In this document: positions 36,617 to 48,872 of the stretch, piece after piece
How the letters are laid out: each line of letters begins with the position of its first letter
Numbering within the stretch: position 1 is the stretch's first letter
DNA from: Pyrus communis
Taxonomy: Eukaryota; Streptophyta; Magnoliopsida; Rosales; Rosaceae
Assembly: GCF_963583255.1 (NCBI RefSeq)
Contig: NC_084815.1
Coordinates: forward strand, 3,022,150 to 3,086,149
Direction of reading: 5' to 3'
DNA length: 64,000 bases
Position numbers and translations under genes: made by a program
The notes under the pieces: generated by a model
Databases searched by the model: none
Told to the model about the DNA's origin: nothing
Seen by the model: the letters and a program-made list of their open reading frames with translations, nothing else

Positions 36617-39600
36617 ATGGCAAACTTGGCAAAGCTTGATTTTGGGTAGTGGACACCCAGATCCATTTGGAGGTAGGGAATCTTGGAGAAACAATTAAGG
36701 AGGAGAACAGTGCATCTTCTCAAGATCGGGCGAATGCCGTGATCTTTATTCGTCGCCACCTTGATTAAGCACTAAAAAGCAAGTACTTAATGGTTGAAGA
36801 TCTGTTAGCTCTCTGGAAGCATTGGGAAAAAGATACAATCACCAGAAAACAGCGATTCTTCCAAGAGCTCGTTATGAGTGGACTCACCTAAGGATCCAGG
36901 ATTTCAAGTCAGTGGCTGAGTACAATTCTGCAATGTTCAGAATTAGCTCCCAGGTGAAACTCTGTGGGGAAACCATCACTGAGGAAGATATGCTAAAAAA
37001 GACTTTATGCACCTTTCATGCATCAAACGTGCTCTTGCAGCAGCAGTATAGAGAGCGAGGTTTCACTGAATACAGCCAGCTGATATATGTGCTCCTGGTA
37101 GCTGAACAAAACAATGAGGTCCTGATGAAAATCATCAGTCTCAACCTACTGGATCTGCATCATTCCTAGAAGTGACTGTTGCTTCCCTCGAAGTGAACAC
37201 CACATCCTCTGATGGCAATAATCATAAACGAGGACGTAGCCACATGCAAGGATGGTGGAACGGAAAATGCAAGAATCATAGTGTACAATTTCATAACCAG
37301 GTTCCAGGGCATAATTCAGGCCCGAGCTTTAAAAATATGAATCGCCACAAAGGCAAAACTCATATGAATAATGCTCCCAAAAACTTTGAAGGAGCCTGTC
37401 ATATATGTGGTGGCAATGGGCACTAGCGCATACTTGTCATACCTCAAAACATCTGGTGAATCTATATCAAGCCTCCATCAAGGAGAAGGGTGTCGAGACC
37501 AATTTTCTCGACCAGGCTAAACCGATGGATATACCTGATCTAGTGTGTGACTTATCATGGCAGTTGAACACAACCCACCTAGATGTCTTAGATTTTATTG
37601 TGGAAATGAGGAATGAAGTATATCGGTCCGACTAAATCGTTTATACTTGATGTACTGAACTTGTAGTTCAAAACTAGCATTTCAAATTCAATAAAAGTGG
37701 TGTTTAAATTTCCTGTTATAACTTGCTTTTAACTGTAATTCTCTTACTCAGAGAGTATGGATAAAAATTATAGTCATTCTCAAAACATGAGAAATGGCAG
37801 AGATATTTGTCTTGCAGACTGCGCAACCACACATACAATACTTCGAGATCAAAAGTATTTCTCAAGATTGATGCTTACAAAAGTAAAGGTAACAACAATA
37901 TCAGGCCCTTCAGATGTAATTGAAGGCTCAGGGAAAGCCCAGATTATGTTACCAAATGGAACAATATTGTCCATACAGAATACATTGTACGCTACTCGAT
38001 CTACTTGAAATTTGTTGAGTTTCAAAGACATACGGTTAAATGGATACCACATTGAAACGAATAGTGTAGAAAATGTGTAGTATATATGCATTACCTCCAA
38101 TGATACCTAGAAGCGTATATTGGAGAAGTTGCATGGTTTGACAAGTGGATTGTATTATACATACATAAAGATAGTTGAATTACATACTGTCATGAACCAT
38201 AAGTTCATTGATTCAAAAGTTTACATGCTTTGACATGACCGTCTAGGTCACCTAGGATCTATCATGATGCATAGGATCATTACCAACTGTAATGGATATC
38301 CATTGTTTAGCAGACATATTGTTATCTCAAATGATAACCCTTACAAGGCTTGTTCTCAAGGGAAGTTGGTAATTAGACCATCACAATTAAAGGTTGATGC
38401 TGAATCCCCATCATTTCTGTAAAGAATTCAAGGGGATATATATGGGTCTATTCAACCATCATGTGAACCATTCCGATATTTTATGGTTTTGGTTAATGCA
38501 TCTACCTGATGGTCACATGTTTGTCTCTTGTCTACTTGGAATGTAGCTTTTGCGAGACTTCTTGCTCAGATAATTAAGTTGCGAGCACAGTTCCCAGATT
38601 ACCCTATTAAGTCAATCCAACTTGATAACACTGGTGAATTTATGTCTCAAACCTTTGATGATTATTGCATGACATTGGGCATTGATGTTGAACACTCTAT
38701 TCCTCATGTCCACACTCAAAATGTTTTAGCAAAAGCATTGATCAAGCGGCTTCAGTTAATAGCCCTCACACTGCTCATGAAAACAAAATTACCAGTTTCT
38801 GCATGGGGACATGCCATCTTACATTCTACATCATTGGTTCGATTAAGACATATAGCCAACCATCAATACTCCTCAATACAACTCATGTTTGGACATCAGC
38901 CAAACATTTCACGTTTACGAGTTTTTGGTTATGCTGTTTTTGTACCTATTGCACCACCACAACGCACTAAAATGGAACCTCAGCGTCGACTGAGAATTTA
39001 TGTGGGTTTTAATTCATCATCTATCATTAGATATTTAGAGCTCTTGACAGGTGATATGTTTATAGCTTATTTTGCTGATTGTCACTTTGATGAGACAGTC
39101 TTCTCGTTGTTAGGGGGAGAAAAAACCGTTCCAGAAGAACGACAAGATCTGACATAGGTAGTTCCCACCTTGTCTTATTTTGATCCTCGAAGCATTCAAT
39201 GTGAAAATGAAGTAAAAATGATCGTTCATCTTCAAAGTATTGTTAATCAAATGTCATATGCATTTAATGATGCTATGAAAGTGATAAAATCACATATACC
39301 AGCTGCAAATACACCTGCAAGAATTGATATGTTGGACAAAATAAAATGGCAACGAATGATTCATCTGGTGCACGCCTGAAGCGTGGTAGACCTCCAGGTT
39401 CAAAAGATTTAGCCCTCTTGAAAAAGAAAGACAAGTGTACAACTGAATCCAAATGAAATCATCAAGAAGAGAAAATAAATGACAAATCCACAATTCATGA
39501 TTCTATACTTTCTGAAAAAGTAAATATCCTTGATAAGACACATATACTCGAAGAAATAAAGGTACATGAAAGCAAAGAAATCTCCATAAATTATGCTTGT

Positions 39601-41235
39601 ACTAATGAATTGTGGGATCAGAATGACATAATCATCGACAACATGTTCATATTCACAGTAGCCAATGAAATCATATTAAGTGACAATCTTGAACCCCGCT
39701 CTGTTGATGAATGCAAACAGAGACAAGATTGGCCTAAGTGGAAAGATGCAATCCAGGCAGAATTAAATTATTTGGAAAGGCGAAATGTTTTTGGACCAAT
39801 AGTCCAAACCCGGCTTAGTGTAAACCTCATGGGTTATAAATGGGTATTCACAAGGAAACGTAATGAGAAAAACGAGATTGTAAGATATAAAGCACGACTC
39901 GTTGCAAAAGGTTTTTCGTAAAGACCGGGAATTGATTATGAGGAGACATACTCTCCTGTAATAGACGCAATTATGTTCCGTGATGTCATCACCGCATATC
40001 TATATGGAGAATTAGATACTAACATATATATGAAAATCCCAAAAGGACTTAAGTTGCCTGAAACAACTAACAAACCACAAGGTATGCTCTTAATCAAATT
40101 AAGGCGATCATTGTATGGGCTGAAACAATCTGGACAAATGTGGTATAATCGTCTCAGTGAGTATATGATCAAAGAAAGGTATATCAACAATGTCATTTGC
40201 CCTTGTGTGTTCATTAAGAAATTCAACTCTGAATTTGCTATAGTGGCAGTATATGTCGATGATATGAATCTAGTTGGAACCCCTGAATAGCTCAATAAAA
40301 CTGTTAAATATCTGAAAAGTGAATTTGAAATGAAAGACCTTGGAAAAACAAAATTCTGTCTTGGCCTGCAGATCGAGCATTGTGCTAGTGGAATTTTGGT
40401 CCACCAATCAGCTTACATTGAAAAAATCTTGAAGTGATTTGGCATGGACAATGCTTATCCACTAAGCACGCCAATGGTCGTTCGTTCTTTAAACATTAAG
40501 AAAGATCCATTTCATCCAAAAGAAAATGATGAACTGGTCCTTGGTCCAGAAATACCATATTTGAGTGTAATAGGTGCTTTACTATATTTAGTACAATGTA
40601 CTAAACTAGATATAATCTTTTCAATCAACTTGTTAGCAAGGTATAGCTCTACTCCAACAATTCATCATTGGAAGGGAATCAAATATGTACTGCGATACCT
40701 TCGTGAGACAACAAACATGGGTTTTTTTACTCAAAGAAATCCACAAATGACCAAGTCCTTGTTGGATATGCAGATGCTGGTTTTCTCTCTGATCCGCATA
40801 AAGCCCACTAACAAACTGGATATCTGTTCAAGAATGGAGATACAACAATATCTTGGCACTCAACAAAGCAAACATTAGTTGCTACATCTTCAAATCACTC
40901 AGAAAATACTAGCTTTACATGAAGCAAGTCATGAATGTTCTTGGTTAAGATCAATGATCCATCATATCCGAAATTTATGTGATCTACCTTTAAAGATAGA
41001 CACTCGAACTGTCATCCATGAAGACAATGCAGCATGTGTTGCCTAAATGAAAGAAGGATTCATCAAGGGTGATAAGACTAAACACATATCTCCAAAGTTT
41101 TTCAGTGCACATGAGCTTCAGAAGGCTAAAGTTATTGAAGTCAGATAAATCCATTCCAATGAAAATCTGGCAGACTTGTTCACCAAATCTCTACCAAAGT
41201 GCACATTTCAAAAGTTAGTGCAAAGTATCGGATTA
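36617..41235 (+). pseudogene. Decayed gag-pol of the copia element
   Basis: The gag ATG at 36617 is followed within 11 codons by a stop. Recognisable pieces follow in several frames: a gag core (36822-37169), a CCHC zinc knuckle near 37396-37426, protease with D-C-A-T-T-H near 37817, an integrase segment with L-D-N-T-G-E-F near 38617-38640, RT with K-W-V-F-T-R, K-A-R-L-V-A-K-G-F, S-L-Y-G-L-K-Q and the catalytic Y-V-D-D at 40253-40264, and RNase H with E-D-N-A-A near 41018. In-frame stops occur at about 39919, 40288 and 40436. Between the S-P-V-I-D-A-I and D-V-I-T-A-Y-L-Y-G stretches of RT a block normally present in copia RTs is missing. Described only; the element cannot be active. Confidence 0.9.
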
Positions 41236-41529
41236 TGTCAACTTACCAGTCAGCTAAACTTGGAAAATGTGAAATCAGGAAGAGATACATATCAGGAGGA
41301 GCATCCATGATACATGCATGTTGTACTCTTTTTTCTTCGATTATGATTTTTCTCACTGGATTTTTCCTATCAAGGTTTTAACGAGGCAACATTAGCATAC
41401 TTAACTCTATATCAACAATCCAAATAAAGTTGTACTTTTTTCCTTCGCTATGGTTTTTTCCCACTAGGTTTTTCCAAGCAAGGTTTTGACGAGGTAACTA
41501 ATGTTGATATGTGGGCATCCAAGGGGGAG

Positions 41530-41891
41530 TGTTGAAAACATTGGTAATGTTGAAACCGTTGGCAGCTCAATGAATACCCACATAGTTTTTTCAATACCCA
41601 CACAAAAGTGATGTAGACCTTGAAAATAAAGGTGATCGTATTTTCAAAGTCATGTGCTGTAAATTTCAAAATGTAAGAATATGCTCGCATGGAGTTGTTC
41701 TATAAATAGAGCACTCCGACTGCTATCAAAACACATAGAAAACAAAAATGAAAGATCATTAACATCAGTATCTATTCTTTCCTCTTTTATTTGTCATCCC
41801 CTTGAATTATAGTTACAGTGTGATATTTTACCCCTGCTTCGCTACTGTTACTAATAAAGGGTATATCTCTAACTTTTACCTATTTATAACA
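41530..41891 (+). repeat. 3' LTR of the copia element
   Basis: 362 bp beginning TGTTGAAAACATTGG after the polypurine tract and ending TTTATAACA. It lacks the 91-bp duplication of the 5' LTR but otherwise matches it closely, with scattered substitutions such as GCAGCTTAATGAATG against GCAGCTCAATGAATA. Confidence 0.9.
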
Positions 41892-42221
41892 ATATCATAC
41901 TTTTTCTCAAAAAATAAAAAATAAAAACACTTGCACCTCACAAAAACCTATATTCTTGTTGTTAATTACATTAGAGGAAATTAAACCATAAATATATCTT
42001 AAATAATGATAACCCATTATCTCACCCCTTCTCACCATTTGACTAATCTTTATGGCTTCGAAACTGTACATTTAATACTTTAAATTTCATCATCCTTAAG
42101 AGCTATAAAGTGAGATCTATATGGAATAAGACATGTCTTTCCCTAATACAATCTAATACTAGTTAGTCTAGTTGATAGTTATTTTGTTATTTTGTTTTAA
42201 ATTTTGTATATAGATATAAGA

Positions 42222-42660
42222 GCATTTTCATCCCTAAACATCTCCTTAGGCAAATAGGCAATTCAATCCCCTAAGTAAATAGTAAATGTCTTTAGTGAAC
42301 AGTAACTGCTCAAGTGCATCTCATTCTTTACCCCTAAACTGGATAGCCCAGATAATTCGTATTAAAATATTTTTTTTATTTTATAAAATAGTGATTTTTT
42401 TAATTTTTTTATTTCGGATGGTAAAAGTTGGGTTGGAAGTATTTGAAAATGTTAAAACGTGGTGTAAGGTGGAAGAATATAGTTAGATATTTAGAGAAAA
42501 AAAAAATTGTTTTTTTATATTATATATTATTTTTATGATTTTGTTCTAATTTATGTATTTTTAATTAATTTTTTAATTGTAGCTAACGTCAACCTTTTGC
42601 CGCATGGCCTAGAGGCTAAGTTAGTCAATTTTAGCCTAGGTGAGCAACTAGGCTCCCCCA
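42222..42660. mobile_element. Relic of the same MITE family as 15215-15809
   Basis: It starts AGAGCATTTTCATCCC and shares AGTGAACAGTAACTG, TACCCCTAAACTG and GGTGTAAGGTGGAAGA phrases with the element at 15.2-15.8 kb in the same order. The right terminal repeat was not found; a poly-G-rich block (42665-42722) lies where it should be. Confidence 0.5.
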
Positions 42661-42664
42661 ACCC

Positions 42665-42722
42665 AATGAATTGGAATGGGGTGGAGGAGTTTTTTTTTGG
42701 GGTGGGGGGGGGGGGAGGGGTC
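42665..42722. repeat. G-rich low-complexity block
   Basis: A run rich in GGGG and TTTT interrupts otherwise AT-rich DNA. It has no coding value and is an error-prone site for sequencing. Confidence 0.6.
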
Positions 42723-43127
42723 CCATAGGGAATTTGAGAGGGGTAAAAGTGCTATAAAGAAAAATATACACAGGAGAGTATAAATGAAAAAGAATTGAGG
42801 AAGGATGATGGGAGAAATGTAGATAAAGTTATATATCAAATAGTATACAACATTAAAATTAAAACAAAAGGCTGGAAAAAGAAAATTATAAGTCATTTCC
42901 ATTATCAACTTTTGTTTTATACATTATTGTTTATTTCATATTTCTTCCTCCCACCATATTTCTTTATTCATCTTTTTTTATCATATACATTCCTTTTATC
43001 GATCACCCAATCTAAATTAATATCATAAACAATTTTTTTATTATTACGAAGAATCATACAATCAATAAGAAAGTCATCTCCTATCTTATTTCGATGTTTA
43101 GTTTTAACAATATTCATTGATAAAAAT

Positions 43128-45655
43128 TGACACATCCCGACCTAGAATGTCCATTAGGACTCCGAATCGAGTTGTGTTGGCTGACACTTGGAAGGTGACG
43201 AAGCCATAAAGTGTAGTGATGTGGAAAATGTGAATAAATTTAAACATAAGAGTGCCTAAATACCAGAGTGCGGTGGTGAGCGGGAATGAACCCATTCACA
43301 CGTGATGTCAGAGCATAAATAAAGTACAATAGAGTAGGTAAGGATTATACCCTTGGAAGTAGCCACCTATACTGAGACTTGCCAAGAATCCTTGTCGATA
43401 TGAACTTTCAGCAGCTAAAACCTGGAGGAGCGCAAAATATAAAATGTGAGTGGGCAAAGACAAAGTTTTTTAAAACACATTTCTCTTTTTAAACATAATA
43501 ACCCTTCACCGTAAAACCCGTATAATTTCCCAGAAAATAGTAATACATACCTATGTAGAAATCATGCTCGAGAGTAGTGAAAACCAATTATATGTCATGT
43601 CAAGTATCTCAACAATAAAATAAGCAAATCAGGTGAAATAAATCAATGTAACTGAAATATCAGCCGAAGTCACCTAATGTGACCTGTACGGCTGAGCCTA
43701 TAGCCCATCTACTAATTCCTGCACACGAGTCAGAACCACTTAATGGTATGTACGACAGGCTAGGCATAAATAAGTACGCTCAAGTGCTACGATCACGTGA
43801 AGGCTGTGCGACGAATCGTAGGTCACCTATGAGTCAGAACCTCCTAATGTGGTCTGTACGACAGGCTAGCACCTGCCTTGGATCCAAGGTGAGCGTGCGA
43901 TGCGGGAGGTGAATGATCTCATGAAGGTTAGGCCCTGGCCTCGGGTGGAGCATTAACACCGGGGTGCAGGACAATGAGTTTTACGTGCATCAACTCATAA
44001 TCAACTACCATGCAACCATACCATCAACATGTACTCACCTGAACTTACTTGGGCCTCCGCAACATCATGTAATATTATGCAAAGTTATACTAATGCATAT
44101 GCTAAAACGTAAAGCAAATATGACATGCCATTTTAAACGAAATTCCATTTAAAACAATTTATGGGAAACGTATGTATATATATATATAGAAAATCAAAAG
44201 CCCACTCACCTAAGGTCCACACCACTCCCTAGCACGAATATCGAAATATCTCGAATGATCGCCGCCTAGAACAAATATCAAACCACGTCTCAGAATCCTT
44301 ACTGATAGAACACGTAATTTACATAAAACACATCTCCAAGGATGTTCTAGAATGATTTGAGACCCATTGGCCAAAAGTCAACCATCGGTCAAATATAGAC
44401 GGTAGGGTCCACAACCCTACGTAACTCAATCCGGAAGATCTGCATCTCAGATTTCGGATCCGTAACTTCCAAAGATACACATTATGCTTCTAGAACAACA
44501 TATTAAAGTTTCATTACGATCCAACGGCTGGATCTCCGCCAATTGCAAATTCAAGTGGCGGTTAACGTTTTATTTTATAAACTTACAATTCCAATTCAGG
44601 AAGATCCGTAAGTCGGATTCCCGATCCGTAAGTCGGATTCCCAATCCATAAGTTTCTATGGTCCTCAAATATTACATACTATAATGTATTAAAGTTTAGT
44701 GACGATCTAACTGTTGGATCGTCGATTGCTATAATGTTCAAGTGGCGGACCTTAATGAAATTTCGCCGGATTCTGTAGATTCTGTAAATTTCGCCGGACG
44801 TAAAGCTCACTTGTTTGTCAACCAAATTCGACCCATAATATACCAAAACGAAGCTAGAGAAGTGTAGAACAAAATTATACATGCTTGGAGTCCAAATGGT
44901 TGCCGGAGATGACCAGAAAATGGCCTGAAAGATGGCTGTCCGTGGAAATACAAGGAAATTCGCCAGAATTTCTGGGCAACCTTACACGATGGCTATCTTG
45001 CCGTGATTTGGCCGAAAAAAGCCTCGAAAATGGCGGAGGTCGCCGGAAACTGTTTTGAGTTCAAAAGATGGTTGGGAATGGTCTGAATCACGCCTAGAAG
45101 TTTCAGCCCAAACCCTTGTTCTTCAAACTCGAGGTTAGGATTCGTTTTCAATGAAATAAAACTCAAAACTGGGTTTATGGTGGTGAAGACATGCAAATAA
45201 TGGTGGTTTTGATGTTTAACAAGCCGAAATTTTTGGTGAAGATGGTGGTTTGTTTCACGGGAGAAAGGGAGAGCCAAGAGAGAGTTAGAGAGTTAGAAAG
45301 GAGCTACAGAAGAAGAAGAAAAGAAAGAGAGAGAGTTCCATAAAAGTGGGGGTGGCCCCACGTGACACTCATCCAATGGTCAGACAAAATACCACCTGTG
45401 TTTCAAATGGCAAACTACCAAAATGCCCTCGACGTTTAAAGGTTCATAGAATCTTCGTTATAACTCCATATTACATTCTGCTTACGCTCACACGTCCGTA
45501 GCGACAAGTTCTACTAGGATATGCCAAGAAAACGAGTCTTACGTGACACGACACAGTAGTCAACAAAAGTCAATGTATTTGCCTCGAAGGGCATTTTTGT
45601 AAATTCACTTATTAAAATTATAAAAAAATCATAAAATTAGGAATGGGTCGTTACA
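43128..45655 (-). mobile_element. Long solo LTR (about 2.53 kb), probably gypsy-type
   Basis: On the minus strand it begins TGTAACGACCCATTCC and ends GGTCGGGATGTGTCA, so it has TG...CA ends. Flanking pentamers are AAAAT (43123-43127) and AAAAC (45656-45660), 4 of 5 identical. No gag-pol, second LTR or primer site is present. The insertion is confirmed locally: the flanks join as one uninterrupted sequence at about 51839-52235. The interior has direct repeats (43728-43868, phrases AGTCAGAACC and GTACGACAGGCTAG) and a duplicated GATCCGTAAGTCGGATTCCC word near 44607-44640. Superfamily is an inference from LTR length. Confidence 0.82.
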
Positions 45656-46300
45656 AAAACACTCGCTTAATGACTGTAGTAGAAATCGGAACAATCTACT
45701 AAACAAAACAATATATAAATCAAGGGTAGTATGTTGACTTTCTTATTACAACATAAATCAAACTTAGAAGTAATATGTTAAAAATTGTGATGGCTACACA
45801 CATGTTCAAAAACGGTTTCATTCTTAAGTATCTTGTGACTTTAAAATACTAAAAAATATCAGTGGTTCATACATTTACATAATAAGTAAAAAAATAAATA
45901 TATTTTTGCAAAACATAAGTTCTTTGTCCTCAGATAGAATTCATTGTTCCATGCTCATCCCAAAACCCATTTCTCTAAACTGAAGTCATAACATTAATTT
46001 GGTTCATTTTATGTTGTCCCATAGTTATTTAATTAAAATAGCTTATTTTTCTTGAATTTTTACCTTGAAGAGTTTCTTCTGTTAACCAGATATCGTTTGC
46101 AACATTAACCTTCGAAATTTTGCTCCACGTTGATTGCATGAATCGGTTGAGCGTGTGAGAAAATTTTACAACTTGTTGCAATGAACAATTTGTACACTGG
46201 GGGACATTTGTAGGGTTAATAGTTACGTTTTACCTTCTAATTTCAATTGATGATTTATATTTTAATACTCCCAAAAAGCAGAGAGACTCGCAAGAAGTTG
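45656..46300. other. Right flank of the solo LTR, old repeat copy A
   Basis: 45656-45985, together with 43049-43127, is the split copy of a sequence found intact at about 51839-52235. No gene is seen in it or in the following bases up to the mitochondrial insertion. Confidence 0.5.
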
Positions 46301-46319
46301 GTTGGCCTGCAAAATCATG

Positions 46320-46738
46320 GAAGAGGCAGGCTGGGAGACCGAATCCACGTATGTGGAAAAATATGAGGATGACTTGTGGCTAGGAGTGAAAGGTCAACCA
46401 AGATAGGATATAGCTAGTTTTCTGCGAAATTTATTTTAGTAGAGTGTAGGATGTCGATGGCCTTAGGTAGAGCACTCAATGGGCTAGGGTGGTCCCATTT
46501 TGCCTTACCAACCCTAGGGAAACTCCGAATACAAGCCTGGATCGTTTGTACAGACAGACTTTTGCGGTGTTAAGATCCAAAGTTGAGAAGGAAACAACTC
46601 ATATCATACGCGTCCCTAAGTAATCACTTAGTGGAAATGGAAGTGATTGAGCGATGACAATCAGGAGGTGGGCTTGGAAGAAGCAATCCTTTGAAGAAAT
46701 CATTATAGCTCACTGGTCTAGCTCCATGTCAAGTGATT
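46320..46738 (+). pseudogene. rrn26: Nuclear insertion of mitochondrial 26S rRNA (NUMT)
   Basis: The plus strand carries long stretches recognisable as plant mitochondrial large-subunit rRNA: GAGGATGACTTGTGGCTAGG, GTAGAGCACTCAATGGGCTA, GCCTTACCAACCCTAGGGAA, CGTTTGTACAGACAGACTTT, AAGCAATCCTTTGAAGAAA and AGCTCACTGGTCTAGCTCC. It is a mitochondrial rather than chloroplast type, judged by the GATATAGCTAGTTTTCTGCG segment. Differences from the organelle sequence I recall are mostly C to T and G to A. It is too short and decayed to function. Limits are approximate. Confidence 0.85.
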
Positions 46739-48872
46739 ATCTATAATCTATTTATTTTTTATTGCATGCTAAAGAGGGAATGTACACCATCACCTAGGCA
46801 TCATAGTTTTTCTTTAGGTATTTTGACATTTCTGTTAATTTTGGTTTTGGATTTAATGGAAAGTCTCATTGCTGATCAATTTTATTTATGTACTTTTTTC
46901 TTTTTGATACTTCTTTTAATTCCCCTTTTTTGTGTCGATTAAATTGTTTAGGTTTTATGTCTTGCAATTCAATAAATGCTACCGAAGTGTAGAAATGAGG
47001 TTTGCAAGGCACTTGACATGGAAGATGAGCAATGTGAGCTGTCAATGGGCATGTTGGATGACTTTGAGCAAGCAATATGAAATTCCCTGTACCGTTGAAT
47101 TTCAAGGAAACAACAAAAAAACTTATACGTTTATGTTGATAAGAGTGTATTAAATCATGTATTCATTGTTAAGTAACTTGTAGCTAAATGACAAAAATTT
47201 TGGAATTAAAGTTTGAAAAGTATATGTGGATTTAGAAAAAGAAAACAATTATCATCATTTTTTTTTCATGATTATGTTTTGGAAGAAACTATAACACATT
47301 TTCTAAAACGATGTTTTCTGTATAGATAAAAAATTTAAGTCTTCAAGTCCATTGGTATCAGGTATAAGTCTCATATGTAGGTGTCTAACTTTTTTATTTT
47401 TATGTTCTAGTTTTAACAAGATGAAAATAGCAATAAATTTAAAATTTATTAATAAACCCACTAATAATATTGTGGCTCTTGAAAATAATTAAAATTTGTT
47501 TGATAGATATGTTATATTTTAGGTATAAAAAAAAAACAACACAACTATATTGCACTTGCAGAAATAGAGTAAATGCATCGCACATTCATTAGAGAGAGCC
47601 AAGAACTTGTAGGCTGCAGTAATTAAAACTAAAGCTCAATCAAGATTGAACGCAATATTTGGGTAGAATAGAAACAAAAAGTAGTTTGATTAGTGATCAG
47701 GCATGCTTACAACAGAAAAACAATACACCAAAAATCATAATTTGTGAAGATCAATCCTAGCTTTCTTCGCAGCAGCATCGATTGGACAACAGGGAGAGGT
47801 TGAGAATAGATTGAACAACAGGGAAGGGTTGCCCAATCAATCATTGACAGGAAAATTTAGTATTGAGTTACACAAACCTATTTTGTATTAAGATTGATTG
47901 AGTTGCAGAACATTCATGGAAGAAATGTAATTGGAGAGAGACTACAATATGTGAGTGATGAATTAGTCAAATAAGCCAATGAGTCAATTACCCCTTTTGA
48001 ATGATCACTCACATATTGTTGTAAACCTCATTGATTTGATTGCTAAGCCTTGAATGAATTGCAAGACATGATCTTAGGTTTTTATTTTCTAAATGGGTGT
48101 AAAGATAAATTTACATATTGAATTGGATTTGTGGGGTAGTTTATGTAATAAATTTGCGTTTAAAGAAATATTGATAGTTTAGTTTAAAAAAAATATGGGT
48201 GTAGAAAGTAAGTTGGGTGTAGAAAGAGGTTATACGGGTTCAAATAAAATTTCCCTAATAAAAAAAAAGATATCTTAAGCAAAAAACATGAATCCAACTC
48301 AAAAAATGAAATATTCCAAATAAAATCTCAAACTATAACCCAAATCAAACCCATCAAATGTCACATCAAAAAATAAATTATACAAATTGACATATTGGAA
48401 GAAATCCAACAGAGATTTTAGAGGGGGAGAGACTAGAGAGTACCAAACAAAATTCTTTTTTTTTTTTTTTTTTGAGATTGAGCAGAAGAGAGAGAGAGGA
48501 AGAGAGAATCCCAAACAAAATTATAAAGAGAAAGAGGACTTACCCTGAAATCAAATCCACATGAGAATTTTTCTTCGAATCGGGACAGGATTCGCGTTTT
48601 TTATTTCTTAAAGAAAAAGAAGAGGGAACTCGATTTGTGCTTCCTGGAAAACTGGCATAAGAGAACTGGAGCTGGGTTTGTGTAGCAAATGGAAGAGCGT
48701 GCTACAAGTAGAGTTCATCGAAATGGTGAGTGAAGAGAGAAAAATGAGGGACGGTTAGGGTTGAGAGGAATTTGAATGGCTAGGGTTTTTTTTTTGTTTT
48801 TTTGTTTTTTTTTGGTTTTTTTTCTTTTGGGAGAGAAGATGAAATGAAAAGAAAGAGAAAGCTGATGAGAGA
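46739..48872. other. Intergenic, no gene supported
   Basis: AT-rich DNA with short frames only. There is a small hairpin at about 47941-48025 (ACAATATGTGAGTGAT against its inverted copy ATCACTCACATATTGT), poly-T at 48454-48473, and T/G-rich low complexity at 48785-48830. Confidence 0.4.

Larger units (their letters stand above)
35425..41891 (+). mobile_element. Ty1/copia LTR retrotransposon, near full length, decayed
   Basis: The 5' LTR (35425-35876) and 3' LTR (41530-41891) start TGCTGAAAAC/TGTTGAAAAC and end TTTATAACA. A polypurine tract (AAGGGGGAG) abuts the 3' LTR. Flanking pentamers are ATATT and ATATC, 4 of 5 identical, consistent with an old 5-bp target duplication. Domain order is gag (zinc knuckle C-H-I-C-G-G-N-G-H), protease, integrase, reverse transcriptase, RNase H, that is integrase before RT, which defines the copia superfamily. 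Many stops and frameshifts interrupt pol, so it is non-autonomous. The strand is that of the pol frames. Confidence 0.93.

Noticed and set aside
36617..41235. Possibility that the copia element is active
   Set aside because: Multiple stops, frameshifts, an RT deletion, diverged LTRs and an imperfect target duplication.
43679..43912. A 77-codon plus-strand frame with a Cys/Arg-rich end
   Set aside because: Lies inside the solo LTR, with direct repeats and no known domain.
46275..46735. Possible functional rRNA gene
   Set aside because: Only a fragment of rRNA with many transitions and a deletion, surrounded by nuclear repeats.
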